Shown piece by piece: positions 55,413 through 64,000 of a stretch of 64,000 nt of DNA. Location: contig NZ_CP034142.1 of assembly GCF_003994855.1 (NCBI RefSeq), positions 4,092,001 through 4,156,000 on the forward strand, written 5' to 3'. The stretch comes from Marinobacter sp. NP-4(2019) (lineage in GTDB: Bacteria; Pseudomonadota; Gammaproteobacteria; Pseudomonadales; Oleiphilaceae). How positions within the stretch are numbered: position 1 is the stretch's first letter; each line of letters starts with the position of its first letter. A program made the translations under genes and the position numbers. The notes under the pieces are model-generated. The model saw only the letters and a list, made by a program, of their open reading frames with translations, was not told where the DNA came from and ran no database searches.

Positions 55413-57490
55413 CAGACCACACCTAGTGATTCTGGTGAGCAAACCTGGCAGATCCCCTTACCCTGGTTCGCGGCATTCCTGATGGCGCGTATCTGGTCGG
55501 GCTTGGCCAGCGGTCTTTGAGGTGTCTCCGGCAGTTGTTCAGGCGCCACAGCCCCACCATTCCTGTCCACCAACCCCGGCATCTCCGGCACCTGAACCTT
55601 CTGCCCACCGCCCTTGCCCGGGGCGCCACCGGCATTCATCTTGATAGCGGCCCCACCCATGGCAACTCCACTGGGGTCGATCTTTACGAAACTGCCACCG
55701 GCCTTGAGGGTGATTTCCGCACCCGCTTCGATCACGGCTTTCTGGCCGGCCTTGATGTGCAGTTCGGTGCCGGAGTCGCTGAGCCAGGCGGTGCCGGCTT
55801 TCAGATGCAGGGTGCCGGTGACGTTGAAACTGTGGTCCTTACCGGTTTGTTCACGCTTCTCACCATCCACGGTGACGTGATCATTGCCCTTGATGTGGGC
55901 CTTGCGGTGGTTGTCAACGGTCAGGTGGCTGTCGTTGCGGATGACCTCGGTGCGGTTGTTCTCGGTCAGCAGGTCCAGGTCTTTCTGGGCGTGGACGTAG
56001 ATCTGTTCCTTGTCAGCTTCGTCCTCGAACCGCAGTTCGTTACTGCCCTCGCCCTTGTGGGTCTGGGTTTTCAGGGTGGTTCGGGTTTTGTGTTGCGGCA
56101 GCGCGTACGGCGGGGTGTTGGTGGCGTGGTAGGTACGGCCGGTGATGATCGGCTGGTCCGGGTCGCCGTCCAGGAAGGAGACAATGACTTCGTGACCGAT
56201 TCTCGGGATGGCCATGAAGCCGTACTGGCCGCCGGCCCAGCCCTGGCTGACCCGCAGCCAGGCGCTGCTGTGTTCGTCGTTCTTGCTGTATCGGTCCCAG
56301 GGGAAGCGGACCTTCACCCGGCCGTGTTCGTCGCAGTGGATCTCCTCGCCCTCAGGACCGGTGACCATCGCCATCTGCGGGCCGTCCATTCTTGGGCGCT
56401 GTTTGATTTGCGAGCGCCAGGTGCGGTCGGCGGGGATCGCATTGAACCGGTTGCTGTAGCTGGTGGGCTCGGCCCCGCCCTCTTCTTCCAGCGCCTGAGG
56501 CTGTTTGCCGGTGTGGGTAATGCCGGTCAGCAGCCACTCCCGGTTCAGGGCGTCGCTGTCGTGGTCGGTCAGGGTGACCTTGGCGCCGGCGGTGAAGTCG
56601 GCGCGGTTGCTCTTGCCACGGGCGGTGCTGGCGTCGTGTCTCAGGGCGTCCAGCCGGGCCTCGGTGAAGGGCTGGCCGCTGGCGTCGGCCTTGAAGCGGC
56701 CGGGGTAGTCGTAGTGCTGGTAGTCTTCCCGGTGCTGGACATTGCCAGCGGCCCTGTCGTGCATCAGCGCGTAGGCGGGATTCTGGAAGGTGTAATCCTT
56801 TAGCGCCACGGCGCTGGCGCGGACCCGTTCCTGGTGGGCGAAGCGGAACACGCAGGGCGTTCGGGTGCTGCCGCCGGCCTTGCCGTTGTAGGTCACCGGG
56901 TCCAGTCTCGGGGCGTCGCCATGGTGATCGGCGATGATCAATGCGGGCTGTTCTTCACCATCGACGGAGCCGTGGTGGTAGCGGTAGTGCCAGCCTTCCT
57001 CGGCGGCCAGTCTAGCTACAAAATCCAGGTCGCTCTCCCGGTGCTGGACGCAGTATTCCCGTTCCTGCGGGTCGCGCTTGAGGTCGAACACGGTATCGAC
57101 GATGCCCCGCTCTTCCAGCAGGGTGCGCACGATGGCGTCGCTGGTCCGGGTCTGGAAGATGCGGCTGTTGTGCATCAGGCCCAGGCGCCACAGCGGGGGC
57201 TGGACGATGACTTCGTAGCGGGTGCGGCGGTGGCCGGTATCGCCGCGGGCGAATTCGTTGACCACGCCGGTGAAGCGCCGCAGGGGCGCGCCGTCCTGCC
57301 AGATCACCAGATCCACCGCCTGTTCCAGCACATCCATCGCTGCCACCGACGGATCGGTGCTGGCCAGTTCGAGCTTGCCGTGACACAGATCGGACAGGGC
57401 TTCGGTCAGCGTAAAGCCGACCACGGAGAAATGATCAGAGGAGAATCCGCCAATGGTGGCGGTGAACTGCAGTCCGCTTGCCTGGGGCAT
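55412..57490 (-). CDS. vgrG: T6SS spike protein VgrG (TssI)
   Basis: 692 residues. gp27-like region (1-370: SVVGFTLTEALSDLCHGKLELAS, then the YCVQHRESDLDFVARLAAEEGWHY signature), gp5-like OB fold (DEHGRVKVRFPWDR, then WAGGQYGFMAIPRIGHEVIVSFLDGDPDQPIITG), a repeated beta-helix needle (about 490-610) and a 70-residue tail with Pro-rich sequence and CQVC near the end. No enzymatic C-terminal domain, so this VgrG probably carries the downstream VasX-like toxin through the DUF4123 adaptor. An 86-bp spacer with a hairpin separates it from tssM. Confidence 0.96.
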   Translation of the reverse strand: MPQASGLQFTATIGGFSSDHFSVVGFTLTEALSDLCHGKLELASTDPSVAAMDVLEQAVDLVIWQDGAPLRRFTGVVNEFARGDTGHRRTRYEVIVQPPLWRLGLMHNSRIFQTRTSDAIVRTLLEERGIVDTVFDLKRDPQEREYCVQHRESDLDFVARLAAEEGWHYRYHHGSVDGEEQPALIIADHHGDAPRLDPVTYNGKAGGSTRTPCVFRFAHQERVRASAVALKDYTFQNPAYALMHDRAAGNVQHREDYQHYDYPGRFKADASGQPFTEARLDALRHDASTARGKSNRADFTAGAKVTLTDHDSDALNREWLLTGITHTGKQPQALEEEGGAEPTSYSNRFNAIPADRTWRSQIKQRPRMDGPQMAMVTGPEGEEIHCDEHGRVKVRFPWDRYSKNDEHSSAWLRVSQGWAGGQYGFMAIPRIGHEVIVSFLDGDPDQPIITGRTYHATNTPPYALPQHKTRTTLKTQTHKGEGSNELRFEDEADKEQIYVHAQKDLDLLTENNRTEVIRNDSHLTVDNHRKAHIKGNDHVTVDGEKREQTGKDHSFNVTGTLHLKAGTAWLSDSGTELHIKAGQKAVIEAGAEITLKAGGSFVKIDPSGVAMGGAAIKMNAGGAPGKGGGQKVQVPEMPGLVDRNGGAVAPEQLPETPQRPLAKPDQIRAIRNAANQGKGICQVCSPESLGVV

Positions 57491-57539
57491 GTCTTCGGTC
57501 CCTGAAGAGTATGGTGCAATTAATGGCTCGGTAACGCTC

Positions 57540-57569
57540 GCCGCCCCACACGATCCTGTGCAGGGCGGC
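57540..57569 (-). terminator. Hairpin between tssM and vgrG
   Basis: GCCGCCCCACA (57540-57550) and TGTG-ca-GGGCGGC (57557-57569) form an 11-bp stem with a two-base bulge and a 6-base loop. No T-run follows on the reverse strand, so partial termination or an RNA-processing site that sets the ratio of spike to machine transcripts is more likely than full termination. Confidence 0.45.
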
Positions 57570-57576
57570 CCATAGT

Positions 57577-60500
57577 CTAATACAGACTGCGTGGTATCTG
57601 GTACCCCGCAAGTAGTTCCTGTGTGAACGGGTTGGTATTACTGGCTGCATGCAGGCGATAACGCATTTCGCCATCATCCAGATTGAACTTCACGTCCACT
57701 GCACTACCGCTGACTCCGGTAATATCCGCCCTGTCGAGCAACCGGAACAATGCCCAGGGACCATTCTCGGACAGGCTGCGGGGCGAGCGGTTTACCTGGG
57801 TCGGCACCAGGGTCACACGGCTTTCCACGCTGTCACGCAGGGTATTGGGCCAGACCAGCGGTATGCTTTGACGGGGGCCATGACTGAACTCCACCAACTG
57901 GCCATCCACGTTCACCACACTGCGACGCTTGTTGGAGGACAGGTTCAGAGGCTCCAGCGCGAACTCTACGTCCAGGGAGCCGCTGCGGGTGAAGAACGCC
58001 CTGCGGATGGTTTGGGCCTTCTCCAGTGCGGCCCGGACATCGCCGCGAACCAGACCCGCACGCCGTGATCCGGCCACGTGTTCCGGATGATCTTCCAGGA
58101 ACAGCTTCAGGTTATCGGTATAGAAGGTGTCCAGCACGCCTTCCGGCGCAAAGAACCGTTCGAAGTCCTGCAGCGCGGCGTCACGGCCGGCGCCGGGGTT
58201 GAACGGGTAATGTCGCGCCAGGGTCCGCTGGAACGGCTGGTAAACCTCCCGGTACCACTGGCGTTCCAGTTGCGCGACGGCCTGGTCGAGAACCACACGC
58301 CAGCTCTCGGCGGCGAGTTTGTCCAGCATCCGGTTCAACGGCGCCGGCTGGTTCGAAGCCAGTCGCTGCAGGGTGAATATCGGGTCGGCCCCCTGCAGAC
58401 CCATCCGGGCACGGGCGGCCTGCAAAGCAGCCTTACCGCGATCCGGCGCCTCCTGAATGCCCCGCATGTATTCATGCAGGTCACCAATCACGCCCATCAC
58501 CTGCTCCATACCCGTAGGATTATCGCCCTGCTTCCGGTTCAGGTCGTTAAGTTCCGCAAACTGGCGTTCAATTTCCTGGATCATGGCGAAGTGAGCGGAT
58601 TGTTCCAGAATCTTGCGGGCTGCGACCGCACCCGCGTCTTCCTCATCACCCGCGTCCGGGACCAAGCGGGTGTGGTGGGCGACCTGTCCCAGCAACTGCT
58701 GCAGGGGCTGATGACCACTGGTCAGGCTCTCGAGCACCCGCACCCCGTGATTGAGGTCACTGAAACTCTGCACATCCACCCGGCTCAGAGCCTTGCGCCA
58801 GGCATCCGCGTAACGGTCGGCATACAAAGACTGAAGTTCCGCCGTCAGCTGTGCCTCATCGGATTCACTGAAGTCCACGTTGTCCCGACGCCCCAGCACC
58901 CAGGCATCCACCAGGGCCAGTTCGGTAACGGAATCGGATTTGCGCAGGAACCAGCTGTTCAGCCCGTCACGGGTCAGCAGTGAGGGAATCACCAGCGGGT
59001 CCTCATCCGGGCTTTCCTGCAATGGGTCACCTCGCTCGTCCAGCTTGCTGAACACGGTGCTGAAGGCCGGCCCCGATTCCCGCGCCAGGTCCAGCGGCGC
59101 GCCGAACTCCCGGGCAGCCTCTTTTTCGAGGTCGTCGTATACCCGGTCAGTCGTGGGAATGCGGCCCAGCTCATGCTGTGCCCATTGCACGCTGCTGCGG
59201 AAAGGGGCCAGCGCCATATCTGCCGTCACATCCCCCTGGCGGACCTGTTCCGCCAGATCGGTGTGGGCAAGGGCGTAATCCAGATGACTGCTGAGCCGTT
59301 GCTGCCTGTCCGCCTGCCCCGAGAACCGTTGCTGCCAGTATTTGGCCATGTAGTCCGTCACGATATCGGTTCGACGGCCACTGGCATCATATAGCATGCG
59401 CAACACCCGGAGGTGATCCAGTCGTTCCGGGCTGTTATCCGGCGCCCGGCTCATTTCACCCATGACACCAAGCATTAACGTCGGAAGGTATTGATACGCC
59501 AGCATATCCAGGTAGGACGCTTCCACTTCCGGCCCTACCCGCTTGCCCTGGTACAGCCCCATATCTTCAACCAGCGTCCAGCTCTGCCGGTAATCTCCGA
59601 AGGCGAGTGTCGCTTCACGCAGCTCATCCAGCGGCTCCAGCAGGTTGCTGCCCGTGGTGTCCGGCTCATAACCGACCGGACGCCAGTTATTGATAAAACT
59701 GCGCACCCGCTGTTCAACGGCCGTCGCCGCTTCCGTGTTCTTGATGAAGTAGTGTTGCCAGCCCGCAGTCATGCCCAGACCAGCAGCAACCGCCACCACG
59801 GCGGCAACGGCCACCCGGCGCTGACGGCTGCGAACCACCTTACGGTTATCGCCGGCCAGCCCGGATTCCCGGTAGATAACATCGGGGAACAGGCCCTGTG
59901 TAAACAGGCTGGTCGACTGCCCTTTTCTCTGGGCCGGCTGAATCGGGCCGGAAAGTTGGTAATTGGCCGCTGCAGCGGAGACAAACGCGTCCTCCGGCAC
60001 ACCTTCCTGAATCACCGAGGTAAAATAGGTGCCACGCACCAGCGCCGGTGTTGAAAACGCATCCTCTGACAGCAGATCCGCCAGGAACTGCTCCAGAATT
60101 GGCTTCAAACCCGCCAGTTGCCGGGTAAAGGAATAGACCGAGGCCCGCTCTTCGGCATCACGGGTCACTGCAAGCACGTCCGGGAGGCGGGCATTCAGCT
60201 GCTCCACCAGACCGGTGAAACGTACCGAGAAGTCCGCCAGCCAGTCATCCCCTTCCAGAAGACCTTCCAGGGGAAAGGTAAACCCGAGCGGCTGTTCCCG
60301 CTCCGACCTGGTGAGGGTTTTCATGAACGGACCGAAGCCGTAGAGCAAATCCATCTTGGTGAAACTGACATACACCGGCAACCGCGAACCCAGTTGTTCC
60401 ATCAATTCCCGCAGACGGGTGCGCAAAAGAATCGCCTGCGCCTGTCGCTGCTGCTCACTGCCCGTACTCAGGCTGGCAAGATCAACGGTCAGTACCACGC

Positions 60501-61179
60501 CGTTCAGGGGGCGCTGCGGTCGGTTCTTCTCCAGCCACTGGATAAAGTGCTGCCACAACCGTTGCTGCAGCTCGTGGCGGGCGCCGCCTTTACCGTGGTT
60601 CTGGCTCAGCAGCTCACCATCGGGATCGATCAGCACACCGTGGTCACCTATCCACCATTCGAATCCAAACGGGTTGCGATCCGACTGTGGATTCCGGGTG
60701 ACATTGGTCAGGGTATAGGTCTGTCCGGAACGTTGAATCAGACTGGTCTTACCGGCATCCTCCAGCCCCATGACCAGATACCACGGCAGCCGATACAGCC
60801 CCTTACGCCCCGGCAGGTTGCTTTTGAGGGCCTGCAACTGACGATCCAACAGACGATTCTGCCGCCGCTCCAACGGTAAAACGGGATCTTCCTGTTCCTG
60901 CTGCTCATCGGCCTTGGCGGCATTGATCTTGCCCAACCGACGCGCCAGCAGGGTGGCCCATACCATGGCAACCACCAGCACCACGCCAAGGGTAACCAGT
61001 GCGCGCATTTGCCAGGCCGCCAGCGGATATTCGCCGCCAATTTCCAGCCGGGGCCCGAGCCACCAGGTAGCCCCCAGCAAGACAACGACCCCAAGCGCCA
61101 GGGTAATCGGCGCGGCACTGCGCAGGTACGGAAGAATCCTTCGACCGATGAGTAATGCTTGTCTCCACATGGCGTCCAT
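57577..61179 (-). CDS. tssM: T6SS membrane complex protein TssM (IcmF/VasK)
   Basis: 1200 residues, normal for the family. Two N-terminal membrane helices (about 18-38 and 55-78), a cytosolic GTPase-like domain with Walker A GLEDAGKTSLIQRS and DLASLSTGSEQQRQ, a third helix (about 450-470, VAVAAVVAVAAGLGMTAGW) and a long periplasmic part ending in the C-terminal beta domain that contacts TssJ. ATG 61179 and ATG 61170 are both possible. Part of the envelope-spanning TssJLM channel; tssJ and tssL must lie beyond the right edge. Confidence 0.95.
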   Translation of the reverse strand: MDAMWRQALLIGRRILPYLRSAAPITLALGVVVLLGATWWLGPRLEIGGEYPLAAWQMRALVTLGVVLVVAMVWATLLARRLGKINAAKADEQQEQEDPVLPLERRQNRLLDRQLQALKSNLPGRKGLYRLPWYLVMGLEDAGKTSLIQRSGQTYTLTNVTRNPQSDRNPFGFEWWIGDHGVLIDPDGELLSQNHGKGGARHELQQRLWQHFIQWLEKNRPQRPLNGVVLTVDLASLSTGSEQQRQAQAILLRTRLRELMEQLGSRLPVYVSFTKMDLLYGFGPFMKTLTRSEREQPLGFTFPLEGLLEGDDWLADFSVRFTGLVEQLNARLPDVLAVTRDAEERASVYSFTRQLAGLKPILEQFLADLLSEDAFSTPALVRGTYFTSVIQEGVPEDAFVSAAAANYQLSGPIQPAQRKGQSTSLFTQGLFPDVIYRESGLAGDNRKVVRSRQRRVAVAAVVAVAAGLGMTAGWQHYFIKNTEAATAVEQRVRSFINNWRPVGYEPDTTGSNLLEPLDELREATLAFGDYRQSWTLVEDMGLYQGKRVGPEVEASYLDMLAYQYLPTLMLGVMGEMSRAPDNSPERLDHLRVLRMLYDASGRRTDIVTDYMAKYWQQRFSGQADRQQRLSSHLDYALAHTDLAEQVRQGDVTADMALAPFRSSVQWAQHELGRIPTTDRVYDDLEKEAAREFGAPLDLARESGPAFSTVFSKLDERGDPLQESPDEDPLVIPSLLTRDGLNSWFLRKSDSVTELALVDAWVLGRRDNVDFSESDEAQLTAELQSLYADRYADAWRKALSRVDVQSFSDLNHGVRVLESLTSGHQPLQQLLGQVAHHTRLVPDAGDEEDAGAVAARKILEQSAHFAMIQEIERQFAELNDLNRKQGDNPTGMEQVMGVIGDLHEYMRGIQEAPDRGKAALQAARARMGLQGADPIFTLQRLASNQPAPLNRMLDKLAAESWRVVLDQAVAQLERQWYREVYQPFQRTLARHYPFNPGAGRDAALQDFERFFAPEGVLDTFYTDNLKLFLEDHPEHVAGSRRAGLVRGDVRAALEKAQTIRRAFFTRSGSLDVEFALEPLNLSSNKRRSVVNVDGQLVEFSHGPRQSIPLVWPNTLRDSVESRVTLVPTQVNRSPRSLSENGPWALFRLLDRADITGVSGSAVDVKFNLDDGEMRYRLHAASNTNPFTQELLAGYQIPRSLY

Positions 61180-61221
61180 TCCTGAAATTGAGATGTCTGT
61201 GTGATGATTGAAAGCGTGGTG

Positions 61222-62694
61222 TTAAACCAGTTTGTCCAGTTTTGAAACCAGCCCCGGTTCCCAGTCTTCCAGGGACAGGCCCCGAGTCTGCTGGTGCAGA
61301 TCCTGAATCTGCTGGCCGGCAAGTGCCTTCAGCCCGCTGTCCTTCAGCAGGCGGGCACTGGCCAGCCGCCAATAGAAGCGGTCCCGTGGTTCCCGGGCAC
61401 TGGCCAGACCGTCTTCCATCAATTGCATGGCCCTGGCCAGGCCCTTCTGGCCAGCCAACTCCCGTGCCTGCTCGTATGCCTGATCCCAGGGACTGGCACC
61501 GCCGGCAACGCCCGCCTTCACCGGGGCCGTCCGCATCCAGTCCGCCGCCTCCGCGCACAGAAATGGCGTGCCGTCGTTAAACGTCATGTCCGTCAGCTGC
61601 GGCAACCGCTCGACGAAGGCCAGAACGGATTCCCGTATGGCTTCGGCGCAGGGGCCATAACCAAGCGACTCGGCCGCGCCCGCGCTGAGCCAGTGGCCAT
61701 CGAGCCAGAACGGGCTGACCGACAGACTTTGCTCAATCCGCTTCCATAGCTCCATATCCGGGGCTTTCTCCAACGCCTCGCGGTACTCGGCAACCCGGTC
61801 GGCACTCACCGCCGCCAGGTCGGTTTTAATCCCGTCGCGGGAGGGCGGCACCGAGGTAATGCCCTGCCAGATGGCGTAACGGCGAAGCTGGTAGCCCAGG
61901 GGCGTATCCGGTTCGGATTCCACCAGTAAATCCGCTACTTTCAGCAGGCTCTGGCGGGTCGCCCGTTCGTTGGCGGGATCCAGGGTCAGCTCTCCCAGAG
62001 AGGCCGTGGGTGCCTTGTTGACGGTGGTGGTCGCGGCACTGGTCGCCGGCTTTTCAGACGGCTGCGCCGTGGTGACGGCCGGCGCCGGCTCCGGGTCAGC
62101 CGGCAACTTTTCTATAGCGCGCTTGAGATCGTATATTCCGTCATCCACCAACTCCCGGTCCCCGGCCTGGGCAATCAGGTTGTCGATCATCCCAAGGCAA
62201 TAACTGCGACCGTCGCCCACCTTACGGTCAAACGTCAGTGAATCCACGCCCTTGCCGGCACGCTGCAGCATCTGGGTAAACATCATCCTGCGTGCACGCT
62301 TGCCCTTGTCTCCCGGATAGGGCCATGCGTGCTCCCACCAGCTGTCCAGTACCCGGTGCAGCAGGAACAGGGACAACGCGAACCGCTCACCATCGCCTCC
62401 ACGCTGCAGGCTGATCAGCAGGAACCCCAGCACTTTCAGGTCCTTGCTCCGGTCAGACAACAGTCTCAGGGATTCGCTTTCGACCTTGTTCCAGTCGACT
62501 TCGTTGTGGGCAAGGGAGCCCACTTTCATGATCTCGTCTTCGAGGAACTCGAGGGTGGCGTCGTCGCCCAGGGATTCGCCCATGTCGGACTCGCCACCGA
62601 GCGTTTCCAGCACCTGTTCCACGTAGGGATGTTGTTCAACCACCTGCATTCGAATCTGCCTATTGATCGTTTCCAGTTCCGTTACCAACCGCAT
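61222..62694 (-). CDS. tssA: T6SS protein TssA (VasJ, ImpA N-terminal domain)
   Basis: 490 residues. The N-terminal ImpA_N region contains SLAHNEVDWNKVESESLRLLSDRSKDLKVLGFLLISL and SWWEHAWPYPGDKGKRARRMM. A Pro/Ala/Thr-rich linker (about 200-235) leads to a C-terminal VasJ-type domain (about 240-490) that defines the long-sheath-cap TssA class. The start at 62694 overlaps the vasI stop by 13 bp; an internal ATG (MQVVEQHPYVEQ) with AGG upstream is an alternative. It organises tail sheath assembly at the baseplate. Confidence 0.92.
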   Translation of the reverse strand: MRLVTELETINRQIRMQVVEQHPYVEQVLETLGGESDMGESLGDDATLEFLEDEIMKVGSLAHNEVDWNKVESESLRLLSDRSKDLKVLGFLLISLQRGGDGERFALSLFLLHRVLDSWWEHAWPYPGDKGKRARRMMFTQMLQRAGKGVDSLTFDRKVGDGRSYCLGMIDNLIAQAGDRELVDDGIYDLKRAIEKLPADPEPAPAVTTAQPSEKPATSAATTTVNKAPTASLGELTLDPANERATRQSLLKVADLLVESEPDTPLGYQLRRYAIWQGITSVPPSRDGIKTDLAAVSADRVAEYREALEKAPDMELWKRIEQSLSVSPFWLDGHWLSAGAAESLGYGPCAEAIRESVLAFVERLPQLTDMTFNDGTPFLCAEAADWMRTAPVKAGVAGGASPWDQAYEQARELAGQKGLARAMQLMEDGLASAREPRDRFYWRLASARLLKDSGLKALAGQQIQDLHQQTRGLSLEDWEPGLVSKLDKLV

Positions 62695-63326
62695 TCGGCG
62701 CGCAGCGGCGCAATGGCATCACGGAAGCCCTCCAGGTCAAACATCAGGCCGTCGACCGCACCGTGGGATGAACTGATACGGGCATCCCCACGTCCCAGCA
62801 GTCCCTTGGCCACCCGAATCGCCGGTAAACCGCGGCCGCCACTGACGACAAAACCGTTATCCCGAACCCGCCACAGGTCCCGCTGCGCACCAAATCCTAA
62901 GCTTACCCGCTCCGTTTCCAGCGCCGTGGGCACCATCAGGGCAAGCTCCGTAATGTTGTTATGACACTGCAACACCAGTATCGGGCGCGGAGGTTGGCTG
63001 CCCAGAGCCCCCAGTGTCACCAGTTGTCCAGCACTATCGCCGGTATCCCGATACAGGGGACCGTCGCCCGGCACCCGCGTCTGCTCCTGGGCATAGGCCT
63101 GTCGCCATCGTGCTGGCCGGCTGGCGTCGGGGGCCGAGGTGGCGCTGGTCCGCTCAAAAGGGGTACCAAACACCGCATCAAAACAGGCCAGTCGCTCCAG
63201 GCGTTGTGATTCCTGGGTACATTGCCGGGCATCGTCCAGTTGACTGGCCGCGACAGGCGCACACAAGCCGCTGAAAACCGTGATGACCAGCCACCAGTGA
63301 AGGCGGGGATAGCGAAGAAACCTCAT
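62682..63326 (-). CDS. T6SS-associated protein VasI/TagO-like
   Basis: 214 residues: signal peptide (about 1-28, CAPVAA), then QLDDARQCTQESQRLERLACFDAVFGTP, the Cys-containing opening of the VasI/TagO family, and PILVLQCHNNITELALMVPTALETERVSLGF with its conserved NNxTE-type strand. Periplasmic accessory of vas-type clusters, of unclear mechanism. ATGA overlap with vasH upstream and 13-bp overlap with tssA downstream reproduce the V. cholerae gene order vasH-vasI-vasJ-vasK. Confidence 0.9.
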   Translation of the reverse strand: MRFLRYPRLHWWLVITVFSGLCAPVAASQLDDARQCTQESQRLERLACFDAVFGTPFERTSATSAPDASRPARWRQAYAQEQTRVPGDGPLYRDTGDSAGQLVTLGALGSQPPRPILVLQCHNNITELALMVPTALETERVSLGFGAQRDLWRVRDNGFVVSGGRGLPAIRVAKGLLGRGDARISSSHGAVDGLMFDLEGFRDAIAPLRAECGW

Positions 63327-64000
63327 AGCTCAGCCACCTGATATTTAAGGCATTTGTGGGCCAGTGTGCGTTTGGGTAAGCCCAGGCTTTCCGCCGCCCG
63401 GGCGCGGTTGCCATCGTATTGCCTGAGCCGCTCACGAATCACCGCCGCCTCGAATGCCTGGGCCGCCGACTTCAGGTCACGGATTTCCTCGGCGACGGGA
63501 ACACCCGGCATATTGATGGGCATCGTCTCCCCGAAGGTCGGGCTTTCCCGCTCGGAGAACAAGTCATCGAGTCGCAGTACTTCCGGCTGGATGTCGTCGC
63601 CGACCGGGGTCTGCAGACAGGCAAATTCCACGATATTTCTCAGTTCGCGAATGTTGCCCGGAAAGGCGTAACCGGCCAACGCATGAAGTGCGTGGCTGCT
63701 GATCCCCATGGGCCCGGCCCCCTCCCGCGCCTGATAGAGGGAGATAAAATGCCGGCACAAGGGTTCCAGATCTTCCGGCCGGTCACGAAGCGGGGTCACT
63801 CGCAACGGAAATTGGCCCAGGCGGTAGAACAGATCACGGCGAAAGTGACCTTCTTCGATCCCCTTTTGCAGGGGCTGGTGGGTTGCTGCCACCAGGCGGA
63901 AATCGGAGTGCTGTTCCTGCTGGGCCCCAAGGGGACGAAACTGACGGCTTTCCAGCACCCGCAGCAGCTTGGACTGCAGGGCCATGGGCATATCGCCAAT
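63323..64000 (-). CDS. vasH: Sigma-54-dependent T6SS activator VasH (5' end cut by window edge)
   Basis: C-terminal 225 residues of a bacterial enhancer-binding protein; the start lies beyond position 64000. Visible are the tail of the AAA+ domain (DMPMALQSKLLRVLESRQFRPLG, FRLVAATHQPLQKGIEEGHFRRDLFYRLGQFPLRV with the arginine finger), sensor II FPGNIRELRNIV, and a Fis-type helix-turn-helix (YDGNRARAAESLGLPKRTLAHKCLKY). It activates sigma-54 promoters of hcp/vgrG operons in V. cholerae. The GAFTGA loop is outside the window. Confidence 0.92.
   Translation of the reverse strand: MGDMPMALQSKLLRVLESRQFRPLGAQQEQHSDFRLVAATHQPLQKGIEEGHFRRDLFYRLGQFPLRVTPLRDRPEDLEPLCRHFISLYQAREGAGPMGISSHALHALAGYAFPGNIRELRNIVEFACLQTPVGDDIQPEVLRLDDLFSERESPTFGETMPINMPGVPVAEEIRDLKSAAQAFEAAVIRERLRQYDGNRARAAESLGLPKRTLAHKCLKYQVAEL

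Noticed and set aside
55517..56803. 428-residue forward open frame opposite vgrG
   Set aside because: Val/Gly-rich antisense translation of a complete VgrG; no ribosome site or domain.
57491..57576. Sigma-54 promoter (GG-N10-GC) in front of vgrG
   Set aside because: Candidate GG and GC pairs in the hairpin region have 8-base or other wrong spacing; no convincing -24/-12 element was found.

Overview
The window is a chromosomal segment of a moderately high-GC marine gammaproteobacterium, most likely Marinobacter or a close relative. This rests on gene content: a ThiI with a C-terminal rhodanese domain, a proteobacterial dedicated sortase system, a Vibrio-like vas-type T6SS order, a periplasmic LigE-type ligase, AcnA, CysK and DadA. 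No species call is possible from this sequence alone. I see no tRNA, rRNA, insertion sequence, prophage or CRISPR array. Genes are dense and most spacers are under 250 bp.

Layout. 1-7.4 kb: the 3' part of pstS (reverse) behind a Pho-box-like site, then a YciA-like thioesterase, modA, uvrD, a gabD-like aldehyde dehydrogenase and an HDAC-family deacetylase. 7.4-25 kb: a block rich in RNA and nucleotide functions (thiI, ppnN, DUF2237-tmcA, a second UvrD-like helicase, a METTL25-like methyltransferase, a LasT-like SPOUT methylase). Mixed among these are a cytochrome c, a HIBYL-CoA hydrolase-like protein, an ankyrin lipoprotein, an OmpA/OprF porin, dadA, a TatD-like nuclease and lysO. 25-33.5 kb: acnA, a B-box/membrane/TPR protein, a rhomboid protease, a signal-less OmpA-domain protein and small membrane proteins. 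33.5-39.2 kb: a complete dedicated sortase system, made of a class GN sortase, its VIT/vWA substrate and, divergently, a response regulator and histidine kinase. 39-50.8 kb: mixed metabolism and signalling (DUF3422, DUF815 ATPase, mgsA, a methyltransferase-fold protein, a diguanylate cyclase with three periplasmic binding domains, cysK, an unusual split lipase, a GDPD, LigE). 50.8-64 kb: the distal half of a type VI secretion operon on the reverse strand (vasH, vasI, tssA/vasJ, tssM/vasK), followed by an effector cassette (vgrG, DUF4123 adaptor, VasX-like pore-forming toxin, DUF6708 membrane protein). The last of these is broken by a frameshift at a run of seven C.

How genes work together. 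The T6SS genes overlap at nearly every junction, so machine parts, spike, adaptor and toxin are probably expressed as one unit under the sigma-54 activator VasH. The sortase and its target overlap by 4 bp and are probably controlled by the adjacent two-component pair.

The most interesting non-coding signal is a family of three intergenic elements (4621-4728, 20954-21061, 29687-29791). Each has an outer stem of 26-28 bp whose sequence differs between copies but whose pairing is kept. The stem encloses two small hairpins, all capped by CATCC(N)TG-like loops. One copy supplies the last codons of the LasT-like gene. Other signals worth checking are long inverted repeats in front of acnA and the signal-less OmpA gene, a possible leaderless start for the second helicase, and a lipase whose usual N-terminal segment is encoded by a separate gene downstream of it.
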